DNA of 64,000 bases, taken from Caprella mutica. Taxonomy: Eukaryota; Arthropoda; Malacostraca; Amphipoda; Caprellidae. A model generated the notes under the pieces. It worked only from the letters and a program-made list of their open reading frames with translations. It made no database searches and was not told where the DNA came from. The position numbers were made by a program, and so were the translations under genes. Shown here piece after piece: positions 19,184-31,700 of this stretch. Each line of letters begins with the position of its first letter. Positions within the stretch are counted from its first letter, which is position 1. The stretch lies in the NCBI GenBank assembly GCA_947561585.1, contig CANNZV010001063.1, positions 248,001-312,000 of the forward strand, read 5' to 3'.

Positions 19184-22100
19184 CTGAAAACAACAAACAA
19201 ACATTAGTAGATTAGAAAATAGAAGTACTATATTGTAGAATTAGATAATCTATTATTGTAGTGATTTATTCAGGTTGTTTAGTATTTAGCTAGATCCTTT
19301 CGATTTCATTATTATCAAGACTATCAATTGTGTTTTTCTTTAGTACTGACACTGTAGATGAGGCAGAGCACTGGCCCAAGATGTGGGTTGAACCACCACT
19401 AGTTCCTGCAGTGCCTCCATGAGTTCAGTGCTACTCATTAGAGGGAGGGAAAGAACCGCCTCCATACTGCGCTCTATCAAATCACTGCAGGGGCCTGGAA
19501 AAATATAGAAATACATTCTAAATATTGAACTGGCCAATAACTTCGGTGTCACTCATCACTCTACAGACACTCTCATTCACTCATCACTCTACAGACACTC
19601 TCATTCACTCACCACTCTACAGACACTCTCAGTCACCCACCACTCTCAGTCACCCACCACTCTCAGTCACCCACCACTCTCAGTCACCCACCACTCTCAG
19701 TCACCCACCACTCTCAGTCACCCACCACTCTCAGTCACCCACCACTCTCAGTCACTCACGACTCTCAGTCACCCACGACTCTCAGTCACCCACGACTCTC
19801 AGTCACCCACGACTCTCAGTCACCCACGACTCTCAGTCACCCACGACTCTCAGTCACCCACGACTCTCAGTCACCCACCACTCCCAGTCACCCACCACTC
19901 CCAGTCACTCACCACTCTCAGTCACTCACCACTCTCAGTCACTCACCACCCTCAGTCACTCACCACTCTCAGTCACTCACCACTCTCAGTCACTCACCAC
20001 TCTCAGTCACTCACCACTCTCAGTCACTCACCACTCTCAGTCACTCACCACTCTCAGTCACTCACCACTCTCAGTCACCCACCACTCTCAGTCACCCACC
20101 ACCCTCAGTCACCCACCACTCTCAGTCACCCACCACTCTCAGTCACCCACCACTCTCAGTCACCCACGACTCTCAGTCACCCACCACTCTCAGTCACCCA
20201 CGACTCTCAGTCACCCACCACTCTCAGTCACCCACCACTCTCAGTCACCCACGACTCTCAGTCACCCACCACTCTCAGTCACCCACGACTCTCATTCACT
20301 CACCACTCCCAGTCACCCACCACTCACCACTCCCAGTTACTCACCACTCTCAGTCACTCACCACTCTCAGTCACTCACCACTCTCAGTCACCCACGACTC
20401 TCAGTCACTCACCACTCTCAGTCACTCACCACTCTCAGTCACTCACCACTCTCAGTCACTCACCACTCTCAGTCACTCACCACTCTCAGTCACTCACCAC
20501 TCTCAGTCACTCACCACTCTCAGTCACTCACCACTCTCAGTCACTCACCACTCTCAGTCACTCACCACTCTCAGTCACTCACCACTCTCAGTCACTCACC
20601 ACTCTCAGTCACTCACCACCCTCAGTCACTCACCACCCTCAGTCACCAACCACTCTCAGTCACCAACCACTCTCAGTCACCAACCACTCTCAGTCACCAA
20701 CCACCCTCAGTCACCCACCACCCTCAGTCACCCACCACCCTCAGTCACCCACCACTCTCATTCACCCACGACTCTCAGTCACCCACGACTCTCAGTCACT
20801 CACCACTCCCAGTCACTCACCACTCCCAGTCACCCACCACTCCCAGTCACCCACCACTCCCAGTCACCCACCACTCCCAGTCACTCACCACTCCCAGTCA
20901 CTCACCACTCTCAGTCACTCACCACTCTCAGTCACTCACCACTCTCAGTCACTCACCACTCTCAGTCACTCACCACTCTCAGTCACTCACCACTCTCAGT
21001 CACTCACCACTCTCAGTCACTCACCACTCTCAGTCACTCACCACTCTCAGTCACTCACCACTCTCAGTCACTCACCACTCTCAGTCACTCACCACTCTCA
21101 GTCACTCACCACTCTGTCACTCACCACTCTGTCACTCACCACTCTCTGTCACTCACCACTCTCTGTCACTCACCATTCTCTGTCACTCACCACTCTCTGT
21201 CACTCACCACTCTCTGTCACTCACCACTCTCTGTCACTCACCATTCCATCGTTTGTCTATTTCTTGTAGCATTTCCCCTAGGAACTCCACTCCACAGTTT
21301 GTGATGATGTAGGCAGGCAGGCCTGTAATGCACAGCACACTCCTAATCACAGACTCAGCCAAGTCAGTGGCCACAGCTCTTTCTGAGGGGAACACCCAGG
21401 TGAGTCTGCTGCAGCGGTCAAAGCACTCCACTATGTAGTGGTACTTGCCGTCAGGATGGTCACACATGTCTACCACTGTCACCTAGTGAGAAATAAGGGA
21501 GGTATCACCAGAAATTAGTTACTTTACATAGACTAAGAGGATGAAATATGTTCTGTTTCATCATTCACTAGTTTGAGAAAGTTATTATTGAAAAGGGTGA
21601 GAGAAATATTTATTGAATTTAAAAAAGAATTTTACTTGTGTGAAAAATTTTAATTTAACCACTAAACCTATAATGTGGCACATACAGTTGACTTATCTAG
21701 TATTTTATTCACCTGAATACCAGCCAGGTTTATACTGTCCCCAGTGGCAACTGAAACGTTTTTTCCTCGGTAGGAAGAATCAGGATAGTGGATGCCACAA
21801 GTAGGACACAGACTTACAAACTTATCAACCAGGAGCTTGGGGAAGTAAAGGTACTTGCGTCTGATTTCACTGAACATCACTTTCGGTGTTGGGTGGTAAC
21901 TGAAAAATAACATAAAACTTTGAAAGGCCTAATATTTCACAGGAATTAGCACATGAAACAATTCTGATGTGAATATATTTATAAATTCTGGAAATACTGA
22001 TCGAATAAATCTGATTGATAATAGTTACATATATTCTGATTGGTTATAGTTACATATATTCTGATTGGTAATAGTTACATATATTCTGATTGGTTAGATT

Positions 22101-25100
22101 CACATATATTCTGATTGGTTATAGCTACATATATTCTGATTGATAATAGTTACATATATTCTGATTGGTTAGATTCACATATATTCTGATTGGTTATAGT
22201 TACATATATTATGGTTGGTTATATTTACATATATTCTGGTTGGTTATATTTACATATATTCTGGTTGGTTAAATTTTCTTGCAAATTCACCAAAAAATAC
22301 TTTGAAAATGTAGTAGTTAACTAGCTATAAATTCTTTTAGCTGACATAGCTAAAACCAATTATTTCACTAAAGTTATATTTCAGAATATATTAGTGGAGA
22401 GATTCATCACACATTTCATTAACTAGCTTCACTTTTTTCAAGAAAAGCAACAGATATTGATATGGCTTCAGTAACCTACAATAGCTAGCTAATATATTTA
22501 TCACAAAACTATTAGTTTAATTGTGTTAAGTGAAGAAAAGACGGCAAAGAATCTACTCATGTTTACCCATTCATGATATGAAGCTGGAATAGTATTTTGA
22601 ACATCTCCTCCTTGATAGGTATGAGTCTGTAGCTTTTGAAAAACTCTTCAGAAGGGTCACTGCTCTTCAAAATAAGATGAGAGTCTTCTTCTGGTGGTTT
22701 TGGCTGCACATCCACCACTCTGTTAAGCTCATCATTGTTGTACTTTGTAATGGGTGACACAATAACATTCTCAAAATTAAGCTGTGAACACGATAACACT
22801 TTAATGCCTCGAAATTTCACCCAATATTTCAAAGATTTATCCTCTACATCCATTTTTAATTTAAGGTGGTTGTAAATTAGGCACTTTTTACGATAGCCAA
22901 TGACATTGTTATTAGTTTTTGCATTCTTACAGTATATCTCTGTGACATAACTGTTGAAGTTCTGTTCCCAGTGCCGCACCTCTTCTCTATTATCTTCAAA
23001 TATCCACTCGTCCGGCACAGAGTGACTCACGTCAATCTCAGGGGGAATGTAATACTCCGCAGTAACTTCCCTCTTTTTGAGGGTGCTGATGTGCTTCTCA
23101 ATGTGTATCTGCACCCTCTCCTTTTGCCTGGCATTGAAGTCACAGAAGAGGCAGTGGTAGTGTCCTCTGTCTTCGTGCTTCTCACCACAGTACCTCTTGC
23201 AGAGGAGGATCATCAACTCACCCATTTTGAAGTGAGCCTTGACATGCACCCGCTTGATGTGGACTATCAGTCTCTTGATGTTGATATAATCTTTATCATC
23301 ATTGCACAGGAAACAATGAGGTAGCTGTGCAACGTCTAAAATTGTCTTCTCATCTTTACACACTGAAGGATATTTGTTCACTGGTAAACCTTCATAAAAT
23401 TCATTCCATATGGAATTTGTCTTCTCTACTTTCATGATAGAATTCTCTCCTGCTTCAGACAATGATATTGTAACAGATGGAGATTCAACCATTGCATCAC
23501 TGTAAGGAACTTGATGAACATTAATACCATTCTTGTGTTTCTTCCTATTGTTCAGTAAAATTTTATCTCCTAGGAACAACCTTCTGTGAGACTCTAGATG
23601 TATCCAAAAGGAACCACGCCTAATTTCTTTCAGCTTGCAGTATGGACAATGGTAATGTTTCTTAATATTTTCTTCAGAGAGGCAATTCAAACCACATAGA
23701 ACCAAGTAGCAGGACCCACAATCAACACCACGGTTCATGTGCGCCAATTTGAAATGTCTCTCCAACTGAGACATGAGATTGTATGAAGGGCCATCAGTAC
23801 AGAGGAAACAGAAGGGCAGGCACAGCTGATCATACATTTCAATGGCATTGGATGTGATTGACTCGTGGGAGAAATAATGCACTCCTGTCATATCAAAGGC
23901 TTTCTTGGGTTGAGGGATGTTCCATTTCTTCATTTGGTTTATAATGGATAATTTGCTGTGAATCGTCTCTTGCCATCTCTCTATTTTATCTTTTGAATCA
24001 ATGTGTTGAGAGAAATGAACAAACAGAGACTGCTTCACTGTAAATGTTTCTTCACAAAGGGGATTTGGACAATGAAAGTGAGTCTTACTGGTGTTACAAC
24101 AAGAAAGTCTGCACGGTAGGATGAAAAAAGTGCCTATTTGTACAATATTTTTAACATGAACCATTCCAAAATGCTTCCTTAAACTAGATATAGTCGGAAA
24201 TTGGGCATCAACACATAGATAACAATAAGGATATTCTAATCTGTTATATAATTCTTTTTTTGAAAATGCTATAGATGCTTTTTCTGAAGGTGTTTTCATG
24301 AAGTTTTCATCTGGTTTAGTCTCCATTCCATCTTGAACTTCAAAGTAATCATTTTCATTCTCCAATTTTATTTCTGAAAGGCCATCAGGTAACTTTTCTC
24401 TGTGAAAAAAAAAAAAACATAGCAGTTAGAAACTACCAAATTTCTAAGAATATTCTAATAATTATTGAATCAGAAAAATATGAAATTTTAGACTAGAACG
24501 AGTCTATTACAAGATTCATAACAATATTAATGTTGATGGAAGTAAGAAATTTTTTTTCAAATTGTTCTATTGTTTATTGTTCAATATTAAAATTCAACAT
24601 TTTCCAATACAATAAATGAATACTTACATACTAGTATTTTCTGAAAGAATAAGTTTCCTGTGGGATGCATAATGAATTTTCAAAGTTGATTTGAGTTTGC
24701 AAGAAAACAAGCAATCAGACTGAGGGCAATGATAATGGGTCCCTTTCTTGCAGCCAAGCTTGCACTGAACAACCAGGTTATCAAAAAGAGTGAAAGACTT
24801 CTGCAGGTGTTTCTTGGTGAAATGAGTGAGCAATGAACTAGAGAGAACATCACTGGTGCAAAGAAAACAACTCTTAGTCTTTATGAGTCTCTCTAAGAAA
24901 TCATTTTTGGAGCGCCCTATCGAAGGATGCTTGATGCTTTCTTGCAGTTCTTCATATTCTTCAATGACAAACTGATCATTAAGAAGTTCATCATCTTCAA
25001 TGTTGATCACAAGCTCTTCCTCATTTTCTTGTTTGATCTGTTCATTACATACTATTAATGAAATTTCTTCCATTTTAATATCAGAGACAACTATATCATG

Positions 25101-25122
25101 ATTGTTGTCATCCATTTTTAAC
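18975..25122 (-). CDS. gene A span: zinc-module/integrase-like protein
   Basis: Six coding exons join in phase to about 1,033 residues. The order is an acidic N-terminus, four composite zinc-binding modules, a basic linker, an H2C2 integrase-type finger, a retroviral-type integrase core, and a Ser/Pro/Glu-rich tail. Interrupted by introns and kept fully open, it behaves as a host gene derived in part from a transposon integrase, not as a live element. The second catalytic Asp is replaced (TNCGVEF where DNG is usual), so integration activity is unlikely. The best inference is a nuclear DNA- or RNA-binding factor. Gene B at 43.8-54.6 kb is a paralogue. An untranslated first exon probably exists upstream, because the first coding exon starts at a splice acceptor. 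Confidence 0.9.
19351..19494 (-). CDS. gene A exon: end of integrase-like region
   Basis: 144 bp, the same length as its gene B counterpart (44188-44331). It reads PCSDLIERSMEAVLSLPLMS, ELMEALQELV and SWASALPHLQ. IERS may be the third acidic position of the integrase triad, but it falls about 25 residues after the second position instead of about 35. The donor is GTCAGT, inferred because it sits where gene B has GTAAGG and keeps the phase. Confidence 0.8.
19555..21244. repeat. 17-bp minisatellite made of a gene A splice donor
   Basis: About 99 copies, filling nearly the whole intron between exons 21242 and 19494. On the gene strand the unit is GTGAGTGACTGAGAGTG. The exon before it ends GGAATG and is followed by GTGAGTGACAGAGAATG, so the real donor is the first unit and every unit offers a consensus GTGAGT. 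Variants (ccc for ctc, cgac for ccac, attc for agtc) occur in blocks, showing higher-order spread. Confidence 0.95.
21242..21482 (-). CDS. gene A exon: integrase core
   Basis: 241 bp, phase 0 to phase 1. It encodes VTVVDMCDHPDG, KYHYIVECFDRCSRLTWVFP, then LPAYIITNCGVEFLGEMLQ and IDKRWN. The first catalytic Asp (VDMC) and the DRCSR motif fit the rve/DDE integrase fold. The second motif is TNCGVEF in place of (T/S)DNGxEF, so the catalytic Asp is missing. Confidence 0.92.
21713..21899 (-). CDS. gene A exon: H2C2 integrase finger
   Basis: 187 bp. Together with the end of the preceding exon (LHIMNG) it gives HIMNGYHPTPKV, FSEIRRKYLYFPKLL and VSLCPTCG: an H-x5-H-x(n)-C-x2-C zinc finger as found at the start of Gypsy/Ginger-type integrases. 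It ends in phase 0 at INLAGIQ before GTGAAT. Confidence 0.92.
22005..22270. repeat. 25-bp minisatellite in a gene A intron
   Basis: About ten copies of attctgattggttatagtta plus catat, with subtypes (gattcacat). It lies between exons 22567 and 21899. The unit does not copy either exon boundary. Confidence 0.9.
22567..24399 (-). CDS. gene A large exon: three zinc modules and linker
   Basis: 1,833 bp in one exon. The module signature is FCxLC...HF...H...C-x3-C...H(Y/F)HC..C...H...H. The modules start at PYCYLCVD, PFCFLCTDG and HCFLCNDD, and their second halves have HFHCPNPLC, HYHCPYC and HYHCLFC. A linker follows (HSVPDEWIF, YWVKFRGIKVLSC), then FFKSYRLIPIKEEMFKILFQ and LHIMNG. It joins the previous exon in phase 2 and ends in phase 2 at ATGG before GTAAAC. 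The homologous part of gene B is cut by several introns. Confidence 0.93.
24628..25122 (-). CDS. gene A first coding exon
   Basis: The acceptor (gatatttcag) at 25123 precedes a short leader and ATG at 25115 in good context (AAAATGG). It encodes an acidic start (MDDNNHDIVVSDIKMEE), then the first zinc module: SCFLCTSDV, LLTHFTKKHL, VVQCKLGC, GTHYHCPQSDC and LKIHYASH. The donor GTAAGT at 24627, phase 2, is chosen over the earlier GTATGT because only it keeps the frame. Confidence 0.9.
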
Positions 25123-25239
25123 CTGAAATATCAATTTAAAAAATGCAAAAAAGTGAAAGGAAATAGAATCTAGCTAATTACATTTTCTAGCTATTATGTA
25201 TAAATTTGCATTTATAATTATCTTACTGAGACTATAGTC

Positions 25240-25955
25240 CAGGGGTGGGCAAATGCAGCACTCAGTGCTATTTTGGCACTCAAAACAGCACCGCTGCCCA
25301 CCCGGGAAACGGTGCTTTATTTTCTTCCAAAGAAAATTAATGATTTTTAGCCCTGACTGCTCTATAAATTAAAAGGATAATATAGAAGTGCATGGTCAAC
25401 TAATTGTAGAACAGTATATTTGTAATGAATGACCTTGATACTTTGATAGTAAATTTTATCCCTTAATAAGGAATTTTTTGTTTATTGTTACAATAGTGCC
25501 GGTGTTTGATTTATTTATCTCTGTCTCTTTTTATCAAGATCAGTTAAATTTACATCTTTCATACGCTTGTCTTGGGATATTCAAACACTGTGGTAAATAT
25601 TTATGCAATCATTTTTAATTACCATTTTTAATAAGTTAGGTAAGTAATTTATCCTGTGAATTTATGAGTTACTTATTATTACTTATGCAAGATAGCTTAT
25701 TTTTGTTTTTATTGTGATATTTTCACATGAAGAATTTTTTTTATATCATTTATTAATTCTTTTTAATGCAAATGATAAATCTACTACTAATATTTATGGG
25801 CAAAATATGTACCGTTGTACATGTTCGTACTTCAATTAAATATACCACCTCATTATATAATTACTCAGTATCCCAGCAATTTAGAAAACGAAAAGAAAAT
25901 TGGCACTGAGGTTCCATCTTTCGGCACTGAAAAACACAATGTGTGCCCACCCCTG
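25240..25955. mobile_element. non-autonomous hAT element, 8-bp target duplication
   Basis: Termini CAGGGGTGGGCAAA and TGTGCCCACCCCTG, 716 bp, flanked by CTATAGTC at 25232-25239 and 25956-25963. Eight-base duplications and CAGGGGTG termini are typical of hAT (Charlie-like) elements. No transposase frame is inside. Confidence 0.92.
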
Positions 25956-26326
25956 CTATAGTCTATAGTTAGGAGTTAGGTACCTATTAGCTACCTTAGT
26001 ATTCTGAAGACTTTTTAGTAAATTAGCTACCTTACTAAAGCAAATTACCAAAATAGGAGAGAACCTTATTACTTCATTTTAGTGATGGGACTATACCAGA
26101 ATTTTTAATGATGCCATTACAATTCAGATTCTATCTAAATAAACTGATTTCATATATGATTTTGACACCTAATTTAGGATGATTATTTATATATGTCTTG
26201 ATATTTAGCTACTTTATGGTGACCAAGCCATGTTTCAGAAGCTGGCAAACTGTAAGCCAATTTTTGAACCAAAATTTCACAAAAATTCTGAGCCAAGCCA
26301 ATAGCGGCTGATTTTTGGAAATTTAA

Positions 26327-26659
26327 CACTTTCACCGCATCGTGCGCCACATGTGGTACACAGCTAACTTGCACAACCAGCATTGTGTAGCTACCACCAG
26401 TGGTACACAAGAACACTTTTGTGTAATTTATCAAAATTAATTTCTTTTCCAACATACATTGAATACTTTATAAGACTAGTGTTGGAAATGTAAGGAATAA
26501 AAAATGCAATATATAATTTGTAAAATTATATTACATATTCATGACTAGAAGTATCAGAAAAATATACTAAAAATCAAATAAAACAACTGAACAGGTATGC
26601 AAATAAAACAATGATGCAAGTTCAGCCTTACCATCATATCTCGAGTTGCGGTGAAAGTG
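26327..26659. mobile_element. piggyBac-like MITE flanked by TTAA
   Basis: Ends CACTTTCACCGCA and TGCGGTGAAAGTG, 333 bp, with TTAA on each side (26323-26326, 26660-26663). TTAA target sites are characteristic of piggyBac-type elements. Confidence 0.7.
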
Positions 26660-27007
26660 TTAAAACCAAAATTAACATAGGAACATAAGAATTAATAAAT
26701 TTTTTCAAGCCAATTACATATAGCTATCTAAGTTTTGACTAGCTATTTGAAATGTAAGCCAATTAATTGGCTTTGACTGACATACTATATAAGTACTATA
26801 ACATGGTTTTATAATTATTATTTATGCAAGGTGAGGAGTGATGCCCCATAAAAATTGTATGAGCAGTGATAAACCTTCATGATATTATATTTCTAAACAT
26901 TTTCTTCAATTAAATCAGACAGCAAATTGTCCGGCGGCGAGTAGTCCGAAGGCAAGTAGTCCGGTCACCAGGTATTAGGTAGATGCTATTTAGTCACACT
27001 GAACCTA

Positions 27008-27285
27008 ACTAGGTACAGTGTCAAACTACACTTAGTTCAACACTAAGTACAATGTACTTCGAAACTAGGTACACTGCACTACGAAACTAGGTACACTGCA
27101 CTACGAAACTAGGTACACTGTACTTCGAAACTAGGTACACTATATTTTTCAAAACTAAGTACACTGTATTTTTCGAAACTAGGTGCACCAGTTCAAAACT
27201 AGGTAGACTGTAGTTCAAAACTAGGTAGACTGTAATTCAAAACTAGGCACACTGCACTTTGAAACTAGGTACACTGTAGCTAATT
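27008..27285. repeat. 22-bp satellite (partner at 55225-55350)
   Basis: About a dozen degenerate copies of gaaactaggtacactgtact. The same unit appears in reverse orientation at 55225-55350, upstream of gene B. This array lies upstream of gene A. Confidence 0.85.
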
Positions 27286-27599
27286 GCAATAACACGAAAA
27301 TGTTCTACCTCCTAAAAAACGAAATATATAGGTATTACCGTATTACACTGAGCAAGTATCACCTGTGTAGTGCACTTCTAACGTTAGACAATGAAAAGAG
27401 TTATATTATTTTGATGTCAAGATGCATTATTGCATATGTTGTATCCTTGTAAACACGAAGGCAACAAATTTAGTTATAAATACCTACGTAGCTACCTAAT
27501 CCTATCCCATGAAGATCGTAAAGACCAAGGTACATGTAAACTTTATTGATTAGTGGTGAATCTAACCACAGATACCTAAGCAGAACTATTATTTTCAGT

Positions 27600-27775
27600 G
27601 TCTTTGGCTTGAATATTATACTTTAAAAAAATAACTGGTATCGGACTTGGTATCGGTTTCCAATATGGTATCGATGCATCTCTAACCAAGTGAATACCAA
27701 ATGGATATCGAATGAATACTAAATGGATATCAAATGAATACCAAATGAGTGCCAAATGAATATCAAATAAATACC
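27600..27775. repeat. hAT-terminus fragment and 13-14-bp degenerate tandem
   Basis: ggtatcgatgcatctcta near 27659-27676 resembles the GAGATGCACCGATA-type end of hAT elements; a similar end is at 55868-55881. A degenerate tandem of ataccaaatggat follows to 27775. Confidence 0.4.
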
Positions 27776-28257
27776 AAAAATATGAGTTGTTTCTGCTTCA
27801 TTTGGGTTCGTTTATCATCATTTGAGTTCATTTTGTGCTCTGAAATTTTTCATTTGGGTTCATTTTTATCCGGGTTGTTTCATTTGGGTTCATTTTAATC
27901 CGGGTTGCTTCATTTGGGATCGTTTTGAACGGGGTTTGCTTCTTTTGGGTTCATTTTGATCGGGGTTTGCTTCATTTGGGTATATTTTTTGCCCTCTGAG
28001 TCTCTGACATATCTCATTTTCCCCTTGAAACTTATAGCTTCAACTGGGTTCATTATAACGGGTTAACTTAATTTTGGTTTATTTTGCCCTGGCATAGCTT
28101 CATTTTGGGTTCATTTTACGAGATAAGTTTTTTTTAAGAGTTAGCTACATATAATCTGGCAATAAACAAAACAATTAGCTATCTATATAAAAAACTGATA
28201 CTTACTTGACCTAAAAAGAGGCATGAAGGCCTCCAATAAACATTTAAATACTGTATT

Positions 28258-28450
28258 GTTTTCATTTGGGTAAAATTTGAATTCATTTTGGGTAAAATTT
28301 GAATTCATTTTGGGTAAAATTTGCATTCATTTGGGTAAAATTTGCTTTCAACTGGGTAAAATTTGCCTTCATTTGGGTAAAATTTGCTTTCATTTGGATA
28401 AAATTTACCTTCATTTGGGTTTCATTCGGATTAAATTTGCCTTCATTTGA
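28258..28450. repeat. tandem repeat with unit near 22-24 bp
   Basis: Copies of catttgggtaaaatttgcatt repeat about eight times. The flanks at 27790-28130 and 28500-28590 hold more diverged relatives (catttgggttcatttt). Confidence 0.85.
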
Positions 28451-28689
28451 GTTTCTTTTGGGTTCATTTGGGATCATTTGTGTTTCAATTGATTTCATTT
28501 AAGTTAAATTTGCCTTCATTTGGATTTCTATTAGGTTTTTGGGTTTCATTTGGGTTTCATTTAGGTTTCATTTGGGTTCATATAGGTTGGGTTTGGAATA
28601 GTTAGCTGAAAATCCACCTACTTTGATAGAATATTATTTTCAAAGGACAAGTAGGTAGAATTTACCATGAAATACAGTCTGGACAACTG

Positions 28690-28796
28690 CCGTACTAAGG
28701 TGCACCACTCAGCTTTTAGATACTTAAGATAAGCATCCCATCTTGGCAGTTGGCTCAACAGTATCTAAAAGCTGAGCAGCCCACCACAGTACGGTG
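28690..28796. mobile_element. hairpin element with ccgtact / agtacgg ends
   Basis: Arms ccgtactaaggtgcaccact, cagcttttagatact and their inverse around a short loop. The arm sequence recurs at the ends of the dispersed repeats near 29165, 36236, 37335 and 63267. Confidence 0.7.
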
Positions 28797-28849
28797 TACC
28801 AAAGTACGGCCAATCATAGTATGTTCTATCAAAATATGGTCTCAACATA

Positions 28850-29190
28850 TATGGCTATTATGTAGTTTGTTGTATCTGCTAGTCAGTAGTCACATCTAAC
28901 TGATAAGATTTTCTTACTCCTCAGAGTGAAAGTTTATAATTGTTAGCTACCCCCATAAAATTACAGTTTTGAGTTTTCAATGATAAATTTTATTTTCTAT
29001 TCCAAATTAAACATCTCAATCAAAGAATTACACTAGGTTGTATAAACATTGAGTTCAGGTACCATCAGAAATAGATTTGATACAACAATAATCAAATTCA
29101 TTCCTTACCTAGCTATATCATAAATCTCCATATAAATTACCTATTTAATAGAAGTAGAACATAGAGTGGTGTGCCGCTCAGCTGTTAGAT
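28850..29190 (-). repeat. dispersed repeat, inverted copy (partners at 36240 and 63250)
   Basis: On the minus strand it matches 36240-36530 and 63250-64000: aatttggaatagaaaataaa, ctgagtttcaatg-like segments, and gctgagcggcacaccact at one end. Function unknown. Confidence 0.7.
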
Positions 29191-29211
29191 AAGTATCAGT
29201 TGGCTTGTCTA

Positions 29212-29453
29212 CAAGTAAAATAGTATGGCTCATAAACTCTTCATTTGTCTCTCCAGGGACCAGGACCAGCTCTCCAAAAAAATTCTCTCCAAATTATCAA
29301 ATTACCATAAATTTTCTCCAAAATAACAATAGCTATAGCATAGGAGAAAATTAGATATTTCTTGCCATTTGCAATTGAAGGGCTCAAAATAACTATCACA
29401 AACTCGCCATTAGGCATTAAAATAGCGAGTTTGGACATGCTTTATTACCTGGG
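29212..29453 (+). mobile_element. MITE family 1 copy (CCAAGTAA ends)
   Basis: From caagtaaaatagtatggctc to gacatgctttattacctgg, with the internal aactcgccatt, tctctccaaa and cataggagaaaa. The best copy at 62548-62773 defines the ends. Confidence 0.8.
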
Positions 29454-30750
29454 GTCCTGGGCTTGTCTTTACTCTTTAGCCAGTTTAAGATTATGGAACA
29501 TTTTTAACTAGTGAAGGGCCGATTAATCGGAATCATGAATCAAAAGAATTGTGAATTTTTAAGAAATCGAGATCGGAATCGTACAGACAGAAATATCTAC
29601 AATTTCCAATTCTTTAGCATCGGGGCCGGCATCTTTAATCATTTTACTGCAAATCGCGGTAGCATAGATACGATAGTTAGCCATTCAAACCAATCTTCTT
29701 GTGAACCAATAGATACTGAATGATAATAAGAAAGTTCAACTGGTAGAAAAACAATTTTTAGAATTTTTTTGTGCATAGATGAATGCTCTAGAAGTCGGGC
29801 ATCTTTACGCATTAAATCGTGTGTCTTGATGCACAACGTAAAATATCTAATTATCAACTAATGTTACCGATATGTACCTACATTTACATTGTTTCTAAGG
29901 TTTCAGAATCTACTCTATATGTTTGAGTAATCTAAATTTGGATTAGTGAAATCCATTAGTTTTTTAGTTAATAGCAGTGGGAAAAGACAAGAACATTTGA
30001 TGAGTAAGGACGCGATAAATCGGATGTCTTTTTGCACCACGTATAATATACTTAATAATTTAATATTTTCCAATGATATCAATATACCAAATATGCAACA
30101 TTCTTAATAAGGGTTAGAAGCTGCTCTTTACGATGGCATAACCCAAAATCATATCAATCAATTAGTTTCACACTAACATATTTACGGGCGTATTTTCACA
30201 CTAATAAAAAGTAAATGTCATTTTTTTAGTCAATAATGTGAATCGTACTTTATAGAAATGATCTTCAACTATTTTTTGATGTTCACGCAAAATTTACAGT
30301 AAATAAACCAATAACTATTTCCGTAATGGGATAATTTCAAACTATGTGCAATATACCTTTTCAAGTGCCGCAATATTGAAGCTAAGCTTTCATAGGTGTT
30401 ACTTGTTCAAAAACATGATGCTCTATCCAAGTGTTGTACAAGCAAATTTTTAACATCGTTTCTGAGGGTGTATAAGCTGTTCTTTATGATGGCTTAATCC
30501 AAATTTGGATTAGTCTCTCAATTTAGTTGATAGAGGTGCGTAAAGATGCCAAGGAATTTCCGATGCGTAAGGACGCGAGCCTCGAAGCTAATTTATTTTT
30601 TAATACATTTAATAACTATATCAAGAATCGTAATCATGATTTGACTTTTTCCAAGAATTGGCATAAAAATAGGCCAAAGATTTGGAATCATCCCATCACA
30701 ATTTTCAACATTTTCTGTGAGAACAATCCTCAATTTCCTCCTAATTCTTA

Positions 30751-31700
30751 TAGGGTAAGACGGGGTAAGTTGATACAAAATTGAGGGTTTTGCTTAATTA
30801 AGAACTGTTATTAACAAATATATTTCAATTTTTATTCTTCCCATTCAGGATCTTAGCTATCAATTCATGTAATAATTATATTAAATATATTATTCCATAA
30901 ATCCGTGACGATTATTTGAAAGAAGAAAAAGTAATGTATCAAATTAACTGGTCTTTGGAGTAATTTGATACAACCTCATTTTTTAATTTTAAATGACACA
31001 TAGGTTGCCAAAAGGTGTTATATAACATTCTTTAAGGAGTTCTCAAACTGTTAATGAATAGTACATAGAAATTCTAATTGGATGAGAACTTTGTCAGAAC
31101 ATTCAAAATCTTTCAATTTTTCATTGGTTGCTCTATCAGAGTCTGTTATGTTATAAATCCCTCTGCGATTTTGAGGAAATTTATGTAGTATTACGGCTTA
31201 TGAATTAATAAACTATGCTTGTTTCTAATACTCTCAAGCGTCTCTTTTCATATGAAAGTAAGAAAAACAGAATCAGATTGCAATTTTTTGAGTTATAGAC
31301 ATATTTAAAATTCTATGGTTTGAAAATCATATTTTATGGAAACAATCATCCTGCCAAATTGATACATTAGCATATCATAATGGTTCATTAATAGTAAAAC
31401 TACACATGTATCTGATACTTCGAAGTGACTTCTTTCATACGAGACCACAAAAAGCACAGTTCGATAGTAAGTTATTAAGTTAAAAGCTTTTTGTATCTTG
31501 TTTTATTTTATTTTACTTTTCCAAAAAATAAAAAACCTTCTATTCTGACACATTACAGTATCATCATGACTTATTTATTATGAAACTATTAATGTTTCTA
31601 ATACTCTCAAATGTCTTCTTTCATTTAAGACCAATAAGGTAACAATCAGATTGTAACTTTTCGAGATATAGATCCCCCTGTATCAAATTATCCCATCTAT
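30751..31700. mobile_element. possible DNA transposon remnant
   Basis: ggtaagacggggtaagttga then taca at the left, and the imperfect inverse (tgtatcaaattatcccatct) at about 31679-31698. There are several runs with similar subrepeats (ctctcaagcgtct, ctctcaaatgtct). No transposase is visible. Confidence 0.4.

Noticed and set aside
16366..21244. CRISPR-like regular repeats
   Set aside because: Units are directly adjacent with no unique spacers, and this is intron-bearing animal DNA.
19525..21312. 595-residue plus-strand frame repeating SVTHHSQS
   Set aside because: Antisense translation of the 17-bp splice-donor array of gene A; it runs into the real integrase exon on the other strand.
28283..28502. 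Short frames on both strands over the 28.3-kb repeat
   Set aside because: Products of a tandem repeat (WVKFAFI / KANFTQM); no other coding evidence.
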